The notes below the pieces were generated by a model. That model saw only the letters and a program-made list of their open reading frames with translations, was not told where the DNA came from and did no database searches. Below, one piece after another: positions 21,526 to 31,196 of a stretch of DNA of 33,464 bases. Source of the DNA: Penium margaritaceum (Eukaryota > Streptophyta > Zygnematophyceae > Desmidiales > Peniaceae). A program made the translations under genes and the position numbers. Within the stretch, counting starts at the first letter, position 1. Each line of letters begins with the position of its first letter. Location: positions 4,811 through 38,274 of the forward strand of contig SZWC01009577.1 in the NCBI GenBank assembly GCA_023375785.1. Direction: 5' to 3'.

Positions 21526-21640
21526 TTCCTCCTGTGCCATCTTGCATGTGTTGTGCCTGCTGCCCGCAGCGGCTGTGCATTTATTGCTCTGTACAGCATT
21601 AGTGTCTGCATGTGCATGGACGTGTTTCGCCCTCCAGTCA

Positions 21641-21648
21641 TGGGGGAG
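21641..21648 (+). other. Polypurine tract of element C
   Basis: TGGGGGAG lies directly before the 3' LTR and is the plus-strand primer. Confidence 0.9.
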
Positions 21649-22180
21649 TGTTGTTGTGTGTGTCGTACACAGCTTACGGTGACCCCTCGGCTCATGCCCA
21701 TTCACGTGCAGATCCCTGAGACTGAGGACGGTGGCAGAAGGCTGGCGGCCGGCGGCGACGGGGGTCCAGAAGACTTCCATATTTTTTAGATTCGTGCAGT
21801 GTTACAGCACGTAGGTGTGCAGCCTATCAGGACGTAGATCTTGTCGATGCGGCCGTTCTGGTTCAAACGGCTTGTCGTTCTGACGTGTCTACAGGAAATT
21901 ATGGCCAAAACCGTGTTTTTGCCACTGTTTTGTCCTGCTAGAAAATAGCACCCTTGTGCGCCGCGTGTGTGTGCACTAGGTCCGTGACGCTATTTAGGTT
22001 GCCCAGACCTCAGTTGTCATTCTTCTTCTGCATTTTTCAACATTTACAGCTTTTGACACTTGTGTTTGTGTCCCTAGCCAACCCCTTGCTAATCTCACCT
22101 TCACCTGTGTGTGCTAGTGAGTTAGTTGGCTGGCTTGTACCGCCACGCCAGCTACAGCAGTGCTAGGAAGCTGTCTCTCA
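21649..22180 (+). repeat. 3' LTR of element C
   Basis: It has the same length (532 bp) as the 5' LTR, starts TGTTGTTGTG and ends GTCTCTCA, followed by the GTTGC duplication. Confidence 0.95.
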
Positions 22181-22412
22181 GTTGCCTTGTGACAATGAGA
22201 GTGCCATGGCCATCGCCGACAATGATGGCGTGCATCACACACGCACAAAGCACATCAATGTTGAGTATCACTATGTACGTTCATTGTTGCATGACGACAT
22301 CATCAACATCGTGTGGGTTGAGATAGCACGGCAATTGGCTGACTTCTTGACCAAGGCACTGAAGCGCGACTCGTTCAAGAAGGCTGTGAGCTCAGTCGGC
22401 ATGCGTCTGTGA
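22181..22412 (+). pseudogene. pol: RNase H C-terminus of element B1, right of C
   Basis: After the GTTGC duplication the B1 RNase H continues: CDNESAMAIADNDGVHH, HINVEYHYVRSLLHDD, ARQLADFLTKALKRD, ending GMRL and TGA at 22410-22412. Removing C and one GTTGC joins SITL to this part in frame and matches B2 (SITLHFDNESAMAI), confirming the insertion point. No stop occurs within this part. Confidence 0.95.
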
Positions 22413-22511
22413 GTGACTCTCTCTATCCCTGCGTGCGTTTCTTCTTCGCCTGGGGGAGTTTGATCGTTGGCTGTGTCTCTGCCCACACATGTGCACTATG
22501 CCTATGAGTCA

Positions 22512-22519
22512 TGGGGGAG
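22512..22519 (+). other. Polypurine tract of element B1
   Basis: TGGGGGAG directly before the LTR start TGTTGG. A second copy of the octamer about 60 bases upstream (22451-22458) could be an auxiliary tract. Confidence 0.85.
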
Positions 22520-23373
22520 TGTTGGTTTTCGTGCATCTCTCATTGTACTCTGTTGTGTCCTCCCAACTTGTGTACATCGGCATGCAGATGATTGACGGTG
22601 AGACATGACGCCGCTGGAGTGTCGCTTGGTGGAGCCGACGCACGTTGAGGCCCACTCACAGTTCGCTTGAGCCTCCTCCCTCTAGCGATGCGCTCAGCTC
22701 CATCGGCAGGCCTCCTCGGTGGTCGGGCCGCCGGCGGTCACTGCCACTACAGATGCTGTCTGCATGTACCTAGCGCTGTGTCTGGCTATGGCATTGCGTC
22801 TACAGCATCATGCGGTGCCTAAGGGTCCATGTCTCCTGCTGTATGGCCCTGTTTGGCATCGTTGACTGTCGTAGGCACTCCCTGGGTTCGGGTAGCCATA
22901 ACTCCTTGCTGTTATTTTTCTACCTGATTCCGACTGCACGACTGCGTTTGGAGCGTCGGTATTATGGTATGGTCCAGTTTTCAGGCAAAACGGACGACGC
23001 CCGGGTTTTGGGCTGTCGGGCGTCTGGCAGGGCTCACCGAGAAAACCCTGCCTGCCAGAAGATAGGTCTAGCACTATTTTCTGATTGGCTGGTTAGCTGA
23101 GTAACAACTTCTACACTAGTGGGGAGGAGCTAGAACTTGGAGGGGTCTCCCATTGTTGCTCATTCTTCATCCTTTATCAGTCACTTTCAGTTTTCAGCTG
23201 TTTTTTGGCGCAAACACTGGCGCACGCGTTTCTGAGTAACAAACCCAGAGCTTCCAGACTTAGACTCTAGAGCAGTAGACTGAGGGGACAGCAGACTTAA
23301 GCAACAAGCATGGAAACCCGCACGCTGCATCAACAACGCTGCTGCCCCAACCTGATGCCTAGATTTTCTAGCT
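22520..23373 (+). repeat. 3' LTR of element B1 (854 bp)
   Basis: It starts TGTTGG after the polypurine tract. The right limit is set by comparing four copies in the window (B1, both B2 LTRs and D): all are alike up to a terminal AGCT and differ beyond it. The end AGCT departs from the usual CA. It contains three adjacent hairpins at 22996-23084. Confidence 0.85.
22996..23084. repeat. Three adjacent hairpins inside B-family LTR
   Basis: GACGCCCG pairs with CGGGCGTC (22996-23003 and 23017-23024). CTGGCAGGG pairs with CCCTGCC..CCAG (23024-23032 and 23046-23058). A third stem, best seen in B2 as AAAATAG/CTATTTT, follows. All three recur in both B2 LTRs. They may act in the LTR transcript, for example in termination or packaging. 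Confidence 0.6.
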
Positions 23374-24587
23374 TCTTACAACGTCCACAGTGGAGATCCT
23401 GGCATGCTGCCCTCCAGCTTAGTGTTTAGGCAACTTGCGCTGGTACTCACCCATCTTGTCTAGTAGGCGATGCGCTAGTTTTCAAAGATTTCAACAGCAC
23501 ATGCGTTGCCGCAACCTGTCTGGTTGAGATGAGGATCTCTCCCAAGGGATAAGTTAAGGCATGTGTTATGGCTACTCTTCCGCACTTTGAGAGGCCACTT
23601 CTTGGGAGGATCTGGACGTCATCAAGATCCACAATGTCTATGAGCTTGTGCATCTCCCACCAGGCCGGAAAAAATTCGAGGCATGGTGGGTCTTTTGGAG
23701 GAAGGTGAAGCCAAACGGCGCAATGGATCGCTACGAGGCTTGCGTGACTCCCAAGGGGCTCTCACATGTCAAGGGTTCTCACTAGACTGGCAACTTTGCT
23801 CCATGGTTCGGATGACCACAACGCGTGGGCATTCGGGCCTCGTCGCTCAGCATGACAAAGAACTCCATCAGATGGATGTGAACAAGTCATTCTTCCATGG
23901 GGAGCTGGCTGAGGAGATCTACATGGTGCGGTCTCTCGGTTTTGACGACATCTGGGGTCACGTCTGAGGCCACCGCAAAGCCCTCTATGGAAAGAATCCA
24001 TTGCCTCGCTGCTGCAACTAGGAGACAGAATGCATGATGTAGCAAGCTGGTCATGTCCAAAGTGAGGAAAGATCCACCGTTTGTTCTATGTTGAGAACTA
24101 GCATCCCTCATTGCTTTCCTGGTCTACGTTGACGGCCTCTCGATCGTTTCTCCAGATTTGGGGACGTTGAAGGAGGTTCAGGAAGTGATTCAGACTTATT
24201 ACTGGATGAAGGATTTTGGACCAACCAAGGTTTTTTTCGGGGAATGGAGATTGTGCGTGGCCGTTTGAGGCGGACGCTGCTGCTTCATCTCGCACACAAA
24301 TCTCGCGTTGTGCAGAAGTGATTTGCAGACCTCGCTACAATCCCTGCAGCTTCCACCCTAATTACGACTCATGGGCAGGCCGCCCTGAAGGTTGACGACC
24401 CGGCACAGCTAGGCAAGACAGTGAACATGAATTTGTACCTTCGCCATATTGGCTCGGTAATCTACCTGGCCATGATCTTCCGTCTTGACATTGCTTTCGA
24501 TGTCAACCTACTCACACCGTTCTGGCAATGTCCCTAAGAAGTCAACTTGCAAACTTTTGTCTAAGTTGTGCAGTATGTGGTATCCTC
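23374..24587 (+). pseudogene. pol: Heavily decayed copia RT relic E
   Basis: Between the LTRs of B1 and B2 lie recognisable pieces of copia RT in shifting frames. They are VYELVHLPPGRK and WRKVKPNGAMDRYEA (about 23635-23740), ELHQMDVNKSFFHGELAEE (about 23860), VYVDGLSIVSPDLGTL (about 24123; YVDD changed to YVDG), and YLRHIGSVIYLA then LDIAFDVNLLTPF (about 24435-24520). It ends at VQYVVS where the B2 LTR begins. Many stops and shifts mark it as the oldest copia copy here. The first 200 bases (to about 23570) give no clear match. The missing right half should lie beyond B2. Confidence 0.85.
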
Positions 24588-25437
24588 AGCTGGAAACCTA
24601 GGCAGCAGGCCTGGGCAGCATGCGTTGTCGATGCAACGTGCGGGCTTCCACGCTCGTTGCTGAAGTCTGCTGCCCCCTCAGTCAGCTGCTCTAGAGTCTA
24701 AGTCTGGAAGCTCTGGGTTTGTTACTCAGAAACGCGCGCGCCAGTTTCAGCGCCAGAAAGCAGCTGAAAACTGAAAGTAACTGATTAGGAATGAAGAATG
24801 AGCAACAATGGGGGACCCCTCCAAGTTCAAGCTCCCCCCCACTAGTGTAGAAGTTGTTACTCAACTAACCAGCCAATCAGAAAATAGTGCTAGACCTATT
24901 TTCTGGCAGGCAGGGTTTTCTCGGTGAGCCCTGCCAGACGCCCGACAGCCCAAAACCTGGGCGTCGTCCGTTTTGCCTCAAAACTGGACCATACCATAAT
25001 ACCGACATTGCGAACCCAGTCGTGCGGTCAGAATCAGCTAGAAAAATAGCTACAAGAATTTATGGCTGCACGAACCCAGGCAGTGCCTACGACAGTCAAC
25101 GATGCCAAACAGGGTCATACAACAGGAGACATGGACCCTAGGCATCGCATGATGCTGCAGACATAATGCCACAGCCAGACACAGCGCTAGGTGCATGCAG
25201 ACAGCATCTATAGTGGCAGTGACCGCCGGCGGCCCGACCACCGAGGAGGCCTGCCGATGGAGCTGAGCGCATCGCCAGAGGGAGGAGGCTCCAGTGACGG
25301 CGTGGGCCTCAGCGTGCGTTGGCTCCAACGAGCGACACTCCAGCGGCGTCAAGTCTCGCCGTCAGTCATCTGCACGCCGATGTACACAAGCCGGGAGGAC
25401 ACAACAGAGTACAATGAGAGATGCACGAAAACCAACA
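24588..25437 (-). repeat. 3' LTR of element B2 (850 bp)
   Basis: Reading on the minus strand it starts TGTTGG at 25437 after the polypurine tract and ends AGCT at 24588. It matches the B1 LTR over its whole length and shows the same hairpins (for example 24903-24937). Confidence 0.9.
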
Positions 25438-25445
25438 CTCCCCCA
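25438..25445 (-). other. Polypurine tract of element B2
   Basis: The minus strand reads TGGGGGAG next to the LTR start, as in B1 and C. Confidence 0.85.
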
Positions 25446-25542
25446 TGACTCATTGGCGTAGTGCACATGTGCGGGCAAAGACACACTCAACGACCAAACT
25501 CCCCCAGGCCAAGCAGAGACGCAAGCAGGGACAGAGAGTCAC

Positions 25543-27450
25543 TCACGGACGCATGCCGACTGAACTCACAACCTTCTTGAACAAGTCGCGCTTCAGTATC
25601 TTGGTCAAGAAGTCAGCCAACTGCCGTGCTGTCTCAACCCACACGATGCTGACGCAACCGTCATGCAACAATGAACGCACATAGTGATACTCAACATTGA
25701 TGTGCTTTTTGCGTGTGTGATGCACGCCGTCATTGTCGGCGATAGCCATGGCACTCTCATTGTCAAAGTGCAACGTGATGGATGCGACGGACTGACGCAA
25801 CTCGGACAACAGACGACGCAACCACACTTTCTCACACGCGCCTGAGCCAAGAGCAACGTACTCAGCCTGAGCAGTGCTGCGTGCAGCGCACCCCTGCTTG
25901 CCAGTGCGTCAGGGCACAGCTGTACCGCCAATCAGAAAGATCCAGCCGGTGCGACTCTTACCGTCCGGACTGCCGGCCCAGTCACTATCGGTGTAGCCCA
26001 CCGCGACAACAGACGGCTGATGGCGGAACATGAGACCTCGCCGAGGAGTCTAGACAACATAGCCCAGTACTTGGATCGTGGCCTCATAGTGGAGGTGATG
26101 CGGATCCTGAGAGAACTGGGCCAGGAGGTTGACGGCAAACGCGATGTCTTGGCGCATCGTCGTCGCCACGAACATCAGTGACCCGATGACTCGCAGGTAC
26201 GTGGTCACGTCAACGAGCTCGTCCACAACGGCTGGGTCAGGACTCTTCAGCTTCGCCTGGGCATCGGGTGACATGGGTGAGGATGCGCTCGGCACGAGTG
26301 GCAGGTCCTTCGCAAAGCGGGTGGATAGTGTCTACACATAGGCGGCCTGGTGGATGTGCAGGACGCCCTGGGAGCGATCATGCTCGAGCTCCATGCCCAG
26401 GAAGACTCTTGCAGACCCAAGGTCCTTCATCTCGTAGGCGGCGTGCAGCAGATCCTTGACACGTTGGATGGCAGCCGTGTCTGGCGACACATTGAGCACA
26501 TCATCGACGTACACCAGAACAACGGTAAAATTCTGGCCTCGCGGACTGACAAACAGTGCGAGGTCAGCGGTGCTGCGCTGGAGCCCGCCACGAAGGAGCG
26601 TGCTGCTAATCTCTTGGTTCCAGCACCGAGGCGACTGCTTAAGGCCATAAAGGGCTTTGCGTAGTCGCTAGACTCTCCCAGTGCCATCCTCAAAGCCTGG
26701 GGGCTGCACCATGCAAAGCTCCTCACCTTCCAGTGAACCATGGAGAAAAGCGTTGCTCACATCCATCTGATGCAGCTCCCACCCATGCTGGACGGCCAGA
26801 CTGAAAAGTGCCCGGCTAGTGGAGAACTGGCCAACTGGGGCAAAGATCTGGTTGTAATCAACCCCAGGAATCTGGGAAAACCCCTTGGCTGTAAGGCGGG
26901 CCTTGTACTTGTCCAAAGACCCGTCGGGCTTCCACTTGCGCCGAAAGACCCACTTGGCACCGATGGCCTTCCGTCCTGGGGGAAGGTCGACGAGGTCATA
27001 CACGTGGTGATGTCTGATAGCGACGAGCTCATCGGCGCAGGCAGCGTCCCAGTGTGCGGCCTCAGGACAGGCTCGTGCCTCGTGTAGGGTGTCTGGATCC
27101 TCCGGGTGTGCTATGGAACAGACTGAGAGAGCGTGTGCATCTCGAGCCCCAGGTGGGATGCGCGCGAGCGCAGCCATGACAGCGTACCGATGCTCATGAT
27201 GAAGCATGGCGTAGCCCAGTGAGGAACCCGGGTGAAGGTCTACAATGATGGTCGAGGTGGTCAGGCCGAGGGCCTTGGTGCCAGGATCACCACTCACGAC
27301 AGTTGGAGCGGAGGAGACACGTGGAGCCACGGGGGGTCAAGGTCCCACGGAGCATGGTACATCGGTCTGCGCGCTCACCGACGGTCTGGGTCAGAGGCTG
27401 CCGCCTGGGCCACGCGTGTAGCGTGGCAGGGCAGGTGACGGCACTGAGTT
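25543..27450 (-). pseudogene. pol: Copia reverse transcriptase and RNase H, element B2
   Basis: RT has AKWVFRRKWKPDGSLDKYKARL, kept here in shorter motifs KGFSQIPGVDY, QMDVSNAFLHG and YGLKQSPRCWNQE, and an intact YVDD (LVYVDDVLNVSPD). RNase H has GYTDSDWAGSPDGKSRTG, AEYVALGSGACE, FDNESAMAIADN and HINVEYHYV, ending RQLADFLTK and GMRP with TGA at 25543. Stops: TGA near 27391 and 27339 (both CGA in B1), TAG 26668 (Trp in B1), TAG 26332 (Gln in B1), TAG 26050 (Ser in B1) and a TGA near 25910 (Trp). No frameshift is needed. Confidence 0.9.
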
Positions 27451-27918
27451 CGCCAGGCTAATGGAGGCGGACGGGGTTGCTGGCCTGGAGGCGCCCACGG
27501 ATGCCACCGGGGCTGTCGGCCCGGAGGGACGAGCGGACGCGACTTGGGCTACTGGCCCGCAGGGACCAGCGGACGTGACTGGGTCTGCTGGCCCGGAGGG
27601 ACCAGCGGAAGCATCTGGGGCTGAGGGCTCGGAGGGACTAACGGATGCAAATGGGGTTGATGGCCCGGAGGGACCAACGGACGCGACTGGGACTGCCGGC
27701 CCGGAGGGATCAGCAGACGCGACTGGGGCTGCTGGCCCGGAGGGACCAGCGGACGCGACTGGGGCTGATGGCTCGGAGGGACCAACGAATGCACCTGGGG
27801 ATGCCGGCCCGGAGGGACCAGCGGACGCGACTGGGGCTGCTGGCCCGGAGGGACCAGCGGACACGACAGGGACTACCGGCTCTAGGGGACCAGCGGCCAC
27901 GACGGGGGCTGCCGGCTC
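27451..27918 (-). repeat. 36-bp coding minisatellite, 13 units (B2 pol linker)
   Basis: Thirteen diverged 36-bp units encode 12-residue repeats (GPAAPVASAGPS type) between integrase and RT. B1 has 11 units at the same place. The frame is open throughout. Confidence 0.9.
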
Positions 27919-29470
27919 AGAGGGACTGAGGGATGTGTCACCCGGAAGCGGCAGGACGGAGGAAGGACTCACCACTCTCCCACGCGATGGGATAGACACG
28001 GACAAGCCGGAGTGAATGAGATCGCGAGGAAACAGGTCCTCGAAGAGGAGGGCGTCCCGGGACTCAACGATGCAGTTTCGGGAGGGATCCCAGAAACGCA
28101 AGGCCTTGGACTATCGAGACACACCAAGGAAGGTGCAGGGACGTCCGCGAGGGATGAGCTTGCCACCTTGCTGCGAGACGGGCAGCCACACAATGGCCAC
28201 GCAGCCCCAGACGCGAGCCGGGTGGAGGTCAGCACGTTGACCGCACGAATGCTGAGACAGTGTGGACTGGCGGGGAAGGGGACCGTGGGGAATCCGGTTC
28301 CAGACCCAGGTCATGTAGGCCATGGCTTCAGAATAGAAGCCATCGGAGAGACCAGACTCGACCCTCATGGTGCGGATGGCGTCGGCCATAATACGGTTCC
28401 ACCGTTCGGAGACACCGTTCTGGGCGGGTGTATAAGGCGCGGACTTCTCATGGCGAATTCCACGGGAGGCGAGAAAGATCGTGGCTTCACCCAGGTACTC
28501 ACCACCGCGATCGGAGGGAAAGCGGCAGAGAGAGCGGCCACACTCGCGCTCCGCAAGGACAAGCCAGTCCTTGATGGTGTGAGCGACATCGCTCTTCTGC
28601 CGAAGGCAAAAGACCCAGCGGTAGCGAGAATAGTCGTCAATGAGGGTGAGGAGGTAGCAACCATGCTCGCCGACGGACTCGTTGGGGAGAGGACCCATGA
28701 CGTCCGAATGGACAAGATCGAGGGGGGCGGACGCACGGGAGGAAGACAAGGGATACGTGGACCGGTGCATCTTCCCCTGAGCGCAGTCAATGCACTCTGT
28801 TGGGCATGGGAGGGGAAAAGTCTCCGGGTCAAGGCCCTTGGCCGGCTGGAGCATGCTGTCTACGGCGGCAGAGTGGACGTTGCAGAGGCGGTGGTGCAAG
28901 AGGCGAGTGTGCTGAGGAGAAAGCGTACTGGTGACAAACACATGGCCTGTGGCGGCCAACGGGGAGGAGACGGAAGGAGAGGAGGAGAGGTAAGGTACAT
29001 GCCACAGGTTGCCACGGGCGGTGGCGTGCAGTACAACAAGGCCAGACGGACGCAACGACACAGTGCCAACACCACGCGAGTGCACAATGTCCATGCTCAT
29101 GCGGTCAAGGACAGTGAAGGACAGAAGGCTGAGCTCAAGACCAGGGAAAAAGAGGACATCGGTCAGAAAGATGTCACCGAAGGGACCACGGAAACGAACG
29201 ACGCCAACACCACGAACAGGCAACACCTGGCCAGAGCCTGTCCGGACACCGAAAATATCACCTACAAGACCGAGCATACTGAAGGCCTCACAAAAGGCCG
29301 TCATGTGATGCGTGGCCTGAGAGTCGATGATCCAGGTCTCAGCAGGGTCCTGGACTGGGGTCGCAAGATCACTAACGGTCACATGGAAGCAAGCAAGGGA
29401 CACGGACGCGGTGGAAGGAGGTGCGAATCGAGACTGCCAATCGTCAAGCCAAGCGACGTCGTCCTAGGAG
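27919..29470 (-). pseudogene. pol: Copia protease and integrase, element B2
   Basis: The protease motif reads WIIDSQATHHM; the active-site Gly of DSG is Gln here, which should abolish activity. The pre-integrase zinc region (HRLCNVHSAAVD, CIDCAQGKMHR) and integrase core follow: VHSDVMGPLP, SDRGGEYLG and NGVSERWNRI keep D, D and E. After GVSR a TAG at 28109-28111 replaces the Gln seen in B1 (SRQSKAW). The frame then continues through RFWDPS into the linker. Upstream, a TAG at 29464-29466 lies between gag and protease in the pol frame. Confidence 0.9.
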
Positions 29471-29616
29471 GGGGTAGCAGAGACCAGGAGAGACGACGAG
29501 ACAGACGAAGAAATAGGAAATGACCGTAGCTCAGTCTCAGTCATGCAGGGCTGGACAGGGGAGGAGGAAGTGATGCAACTCCCACTTCCCTGGGGAGGAG
29601 GGTGAGGCAAGCCGAG

Positions 29617-30965
29617 CTAGAGCACGATGAACTGCTCCAGCTGGCGCTCACGGGAGGATGGCCCGAGAGTGTAGACGGAGTGCGGGGTGATGGCGCCGGA
29701 GCCCGGGTAGAAGGATGACTGCACCGGCGCCGACGGCTGCAGCACTGGTGTCGGCGGGAAGGACGAAGCAACCGGAGTGGTGGACCTGCTGGACGAGGCC
29801 GAGGTGTCAGAGCCGGCGACAGCCACGGCGGCAGAGGCGAGACGGCGCTCGCGCTGGCAATGCATGGTGACGATGACGTGTGCCTCATCCTTCGGTAGAG
29901 GGCACGTGTACCACCCGTGCCCAGGCGGGCCACAGTTGTGGCAGGCCGAGCCGCCAGCGCTGGACCCGGTCGACGACTGCGGCTGCTGCTGGTGGTGACC
30001 TTTATCTTTCTTGTTCCGACTCTTCTTCTTCCCTGACGATGATGAGGTAGCTGCGGCGGGGGAGGCGACGGCCACGGAGGCAACGGCAGGGGAGGCGACG
30101 GCCTCCGTGCGCTGGATTCGGGACTCCAAACGAGCTTCCTCAATGCGGAGGAAGAGCTCGTATGCCCAGGGCATGAGGGTGCCCTGGGCCGCCATGGTGG
30201 AGAGAACATCGTGTGGGTAGTGGACGAAGATGTCCGCGTACGCTTCGGTGGCACCGCGCTTGATGGTGAGGAGCGCGGCCAAAGGGGGTAGGGCAGAGGT
30301 CCCGAGGCGACGAAGGATGTCCTCCGCCCGCTGCCAGTAGGAGGTGACCGTCTCGGTCTCCCCCATGTGCAGGGAGTTGAACTCCCGCAGCAGGCGACTA
30401 GTCTCAGCGTCACTGGACAGGCGATGGGGACGAGTGACGACGTGCCACGCGGCTGCAGAATCTGGGGTGGCGCAAGCGGTGAAGTCGCCTAAGAAGGACT
30501 CGAGGACAAGGCGGAAGCCGGAGGGGCGACAGGGACTAGAGCCCGGACGGCACGACCAGCGTCATACAGCTGGTTGGCCAGGGTGGCATCATACGGCAGG
30601 GTGTAGTATGCCCACAGGCCCTCACCCTGCGCCCACATGCGGAAGCTGAGCTCCCAGCTCCGGAACTGCTCGCCAGCCTGAAGCGGCGGCGGCGGCGTTT
30701 CAAAGTCCTTTTGCCTGCGGCCGGCACCTAGAGTGGGGCCAAGGACAGAGGTCACTGTCTGCCGCTGGCGCTGCTGCTACGCTAGGTATTGCGTGGCAGC
30801 AGACACAGCTGGGCTGGCGTGCCCTGGAGGGGGGAAGGATGGAGGCGCTTTGGGGGCAGACTGAGATACTAATGGTTGTAGTGGCGCAAGCTGCTGCGTC
30901 AGAGGGGTGAGCTGTTGCTGAAGAGCAGCGAGGGGGTCAGGGTTGTCGCCAACGATGTCATAGGG
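29617..30965 (-). pseudogene. gag: Copia gag, element B2
   Basis: The N-terminal part reads DNPDPLAALQQQLTPLTQQL, then after a TAG at 30777-30779 the block KDFETPPPP and SWELSFRMWAQGEGLWAYY shared with A and C. A 1-bp shift near 30520 leads to SRLLREFNSLHMGETETV, SYWQRAEDILRRLG and a capsid-like domain. A basic Lys-rich stretch precedes a canonical zinc knuckle CHNCGPPGHGWYTC (C-x2-C-x4-H-x4-C) for RNA binding. It ends at a TAG (29617). The overall plan equals a copia Gag of about 450 residues including the Gln-rich head. Confidence 0.85.
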
Positions 30966-31196
30966 CTACTGGCGCCGCTGCTCCTCCTGCTGCTGCTGTT
31001 GCTGCTGCTGCTGCTGTTACTTCTGTTCTTGCTACTACTCCTGCTGTTGCTGCTGCTCCTGCTCCTGCTGCTCCTGCTGCTCTTGCTGCTTCTGCTGGTG
31101 CTGTTGCTGGTGCTGGTGCTAGTGCTGTTGCTACTGCTGCTCTTGCTGCTAGTGCTGCTACCGCTGCTACTGCTTCTGCTGCTGCTGCCGCTGCAA
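30966..31196 (-). repeat. CAG-rich tract coding Gln/Glu, B2 gag N-terminus
   Basis: In the gag frame this stretch reads mainly Gln with some Glu, Lys and His. It is interrupted by eight TAG and one TAA but no TGA. Every stop can be made from CAG or CAA by one C-to-T change. The complementary strand appears as poly-Leu frames, which I take as shadows. Confidence 0.75.

Larger units (their letters stand above)
14467..22180 (+). mobile_element. Complete Ty1/copia element C nested in B1
   Basis: C is 7,714 bp with two 532-bp LTRs bounded by TG...CA, a 5-bp target duplication, PBS, leader, gag, pol in copia order (protease, integrase, RT, RNase H) and a polypurine tract. The LTRs differ at roughly 34 positions by eye (about 94% identical), mostly transitions, so the insertion is not recent. 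The catalytic motifs are intact, but in-frame stops and two frameshifts in gag make it defective as it stands. Confidence 0.95.
22186..23373 (+). mobile_element. Ty1/copia element B1, right part
   Basis: This part holds the RNase H end, a short 3' UTR with two TGGGGGAG tracts (22451 and 22512) and the complete 3' LTR of B1. It completes the element cut by C. The flank beyond 23373 is the old copia relic E. Confidence 0.9.

Noticed and set aside
28012..29523. Plus-strand ORF of 503 codons
   Set aside because: It lies antisense to B2 protease and integrase, whose motifs are clear on the minus strand; GC-rich codon use leaves the opposite strand open.
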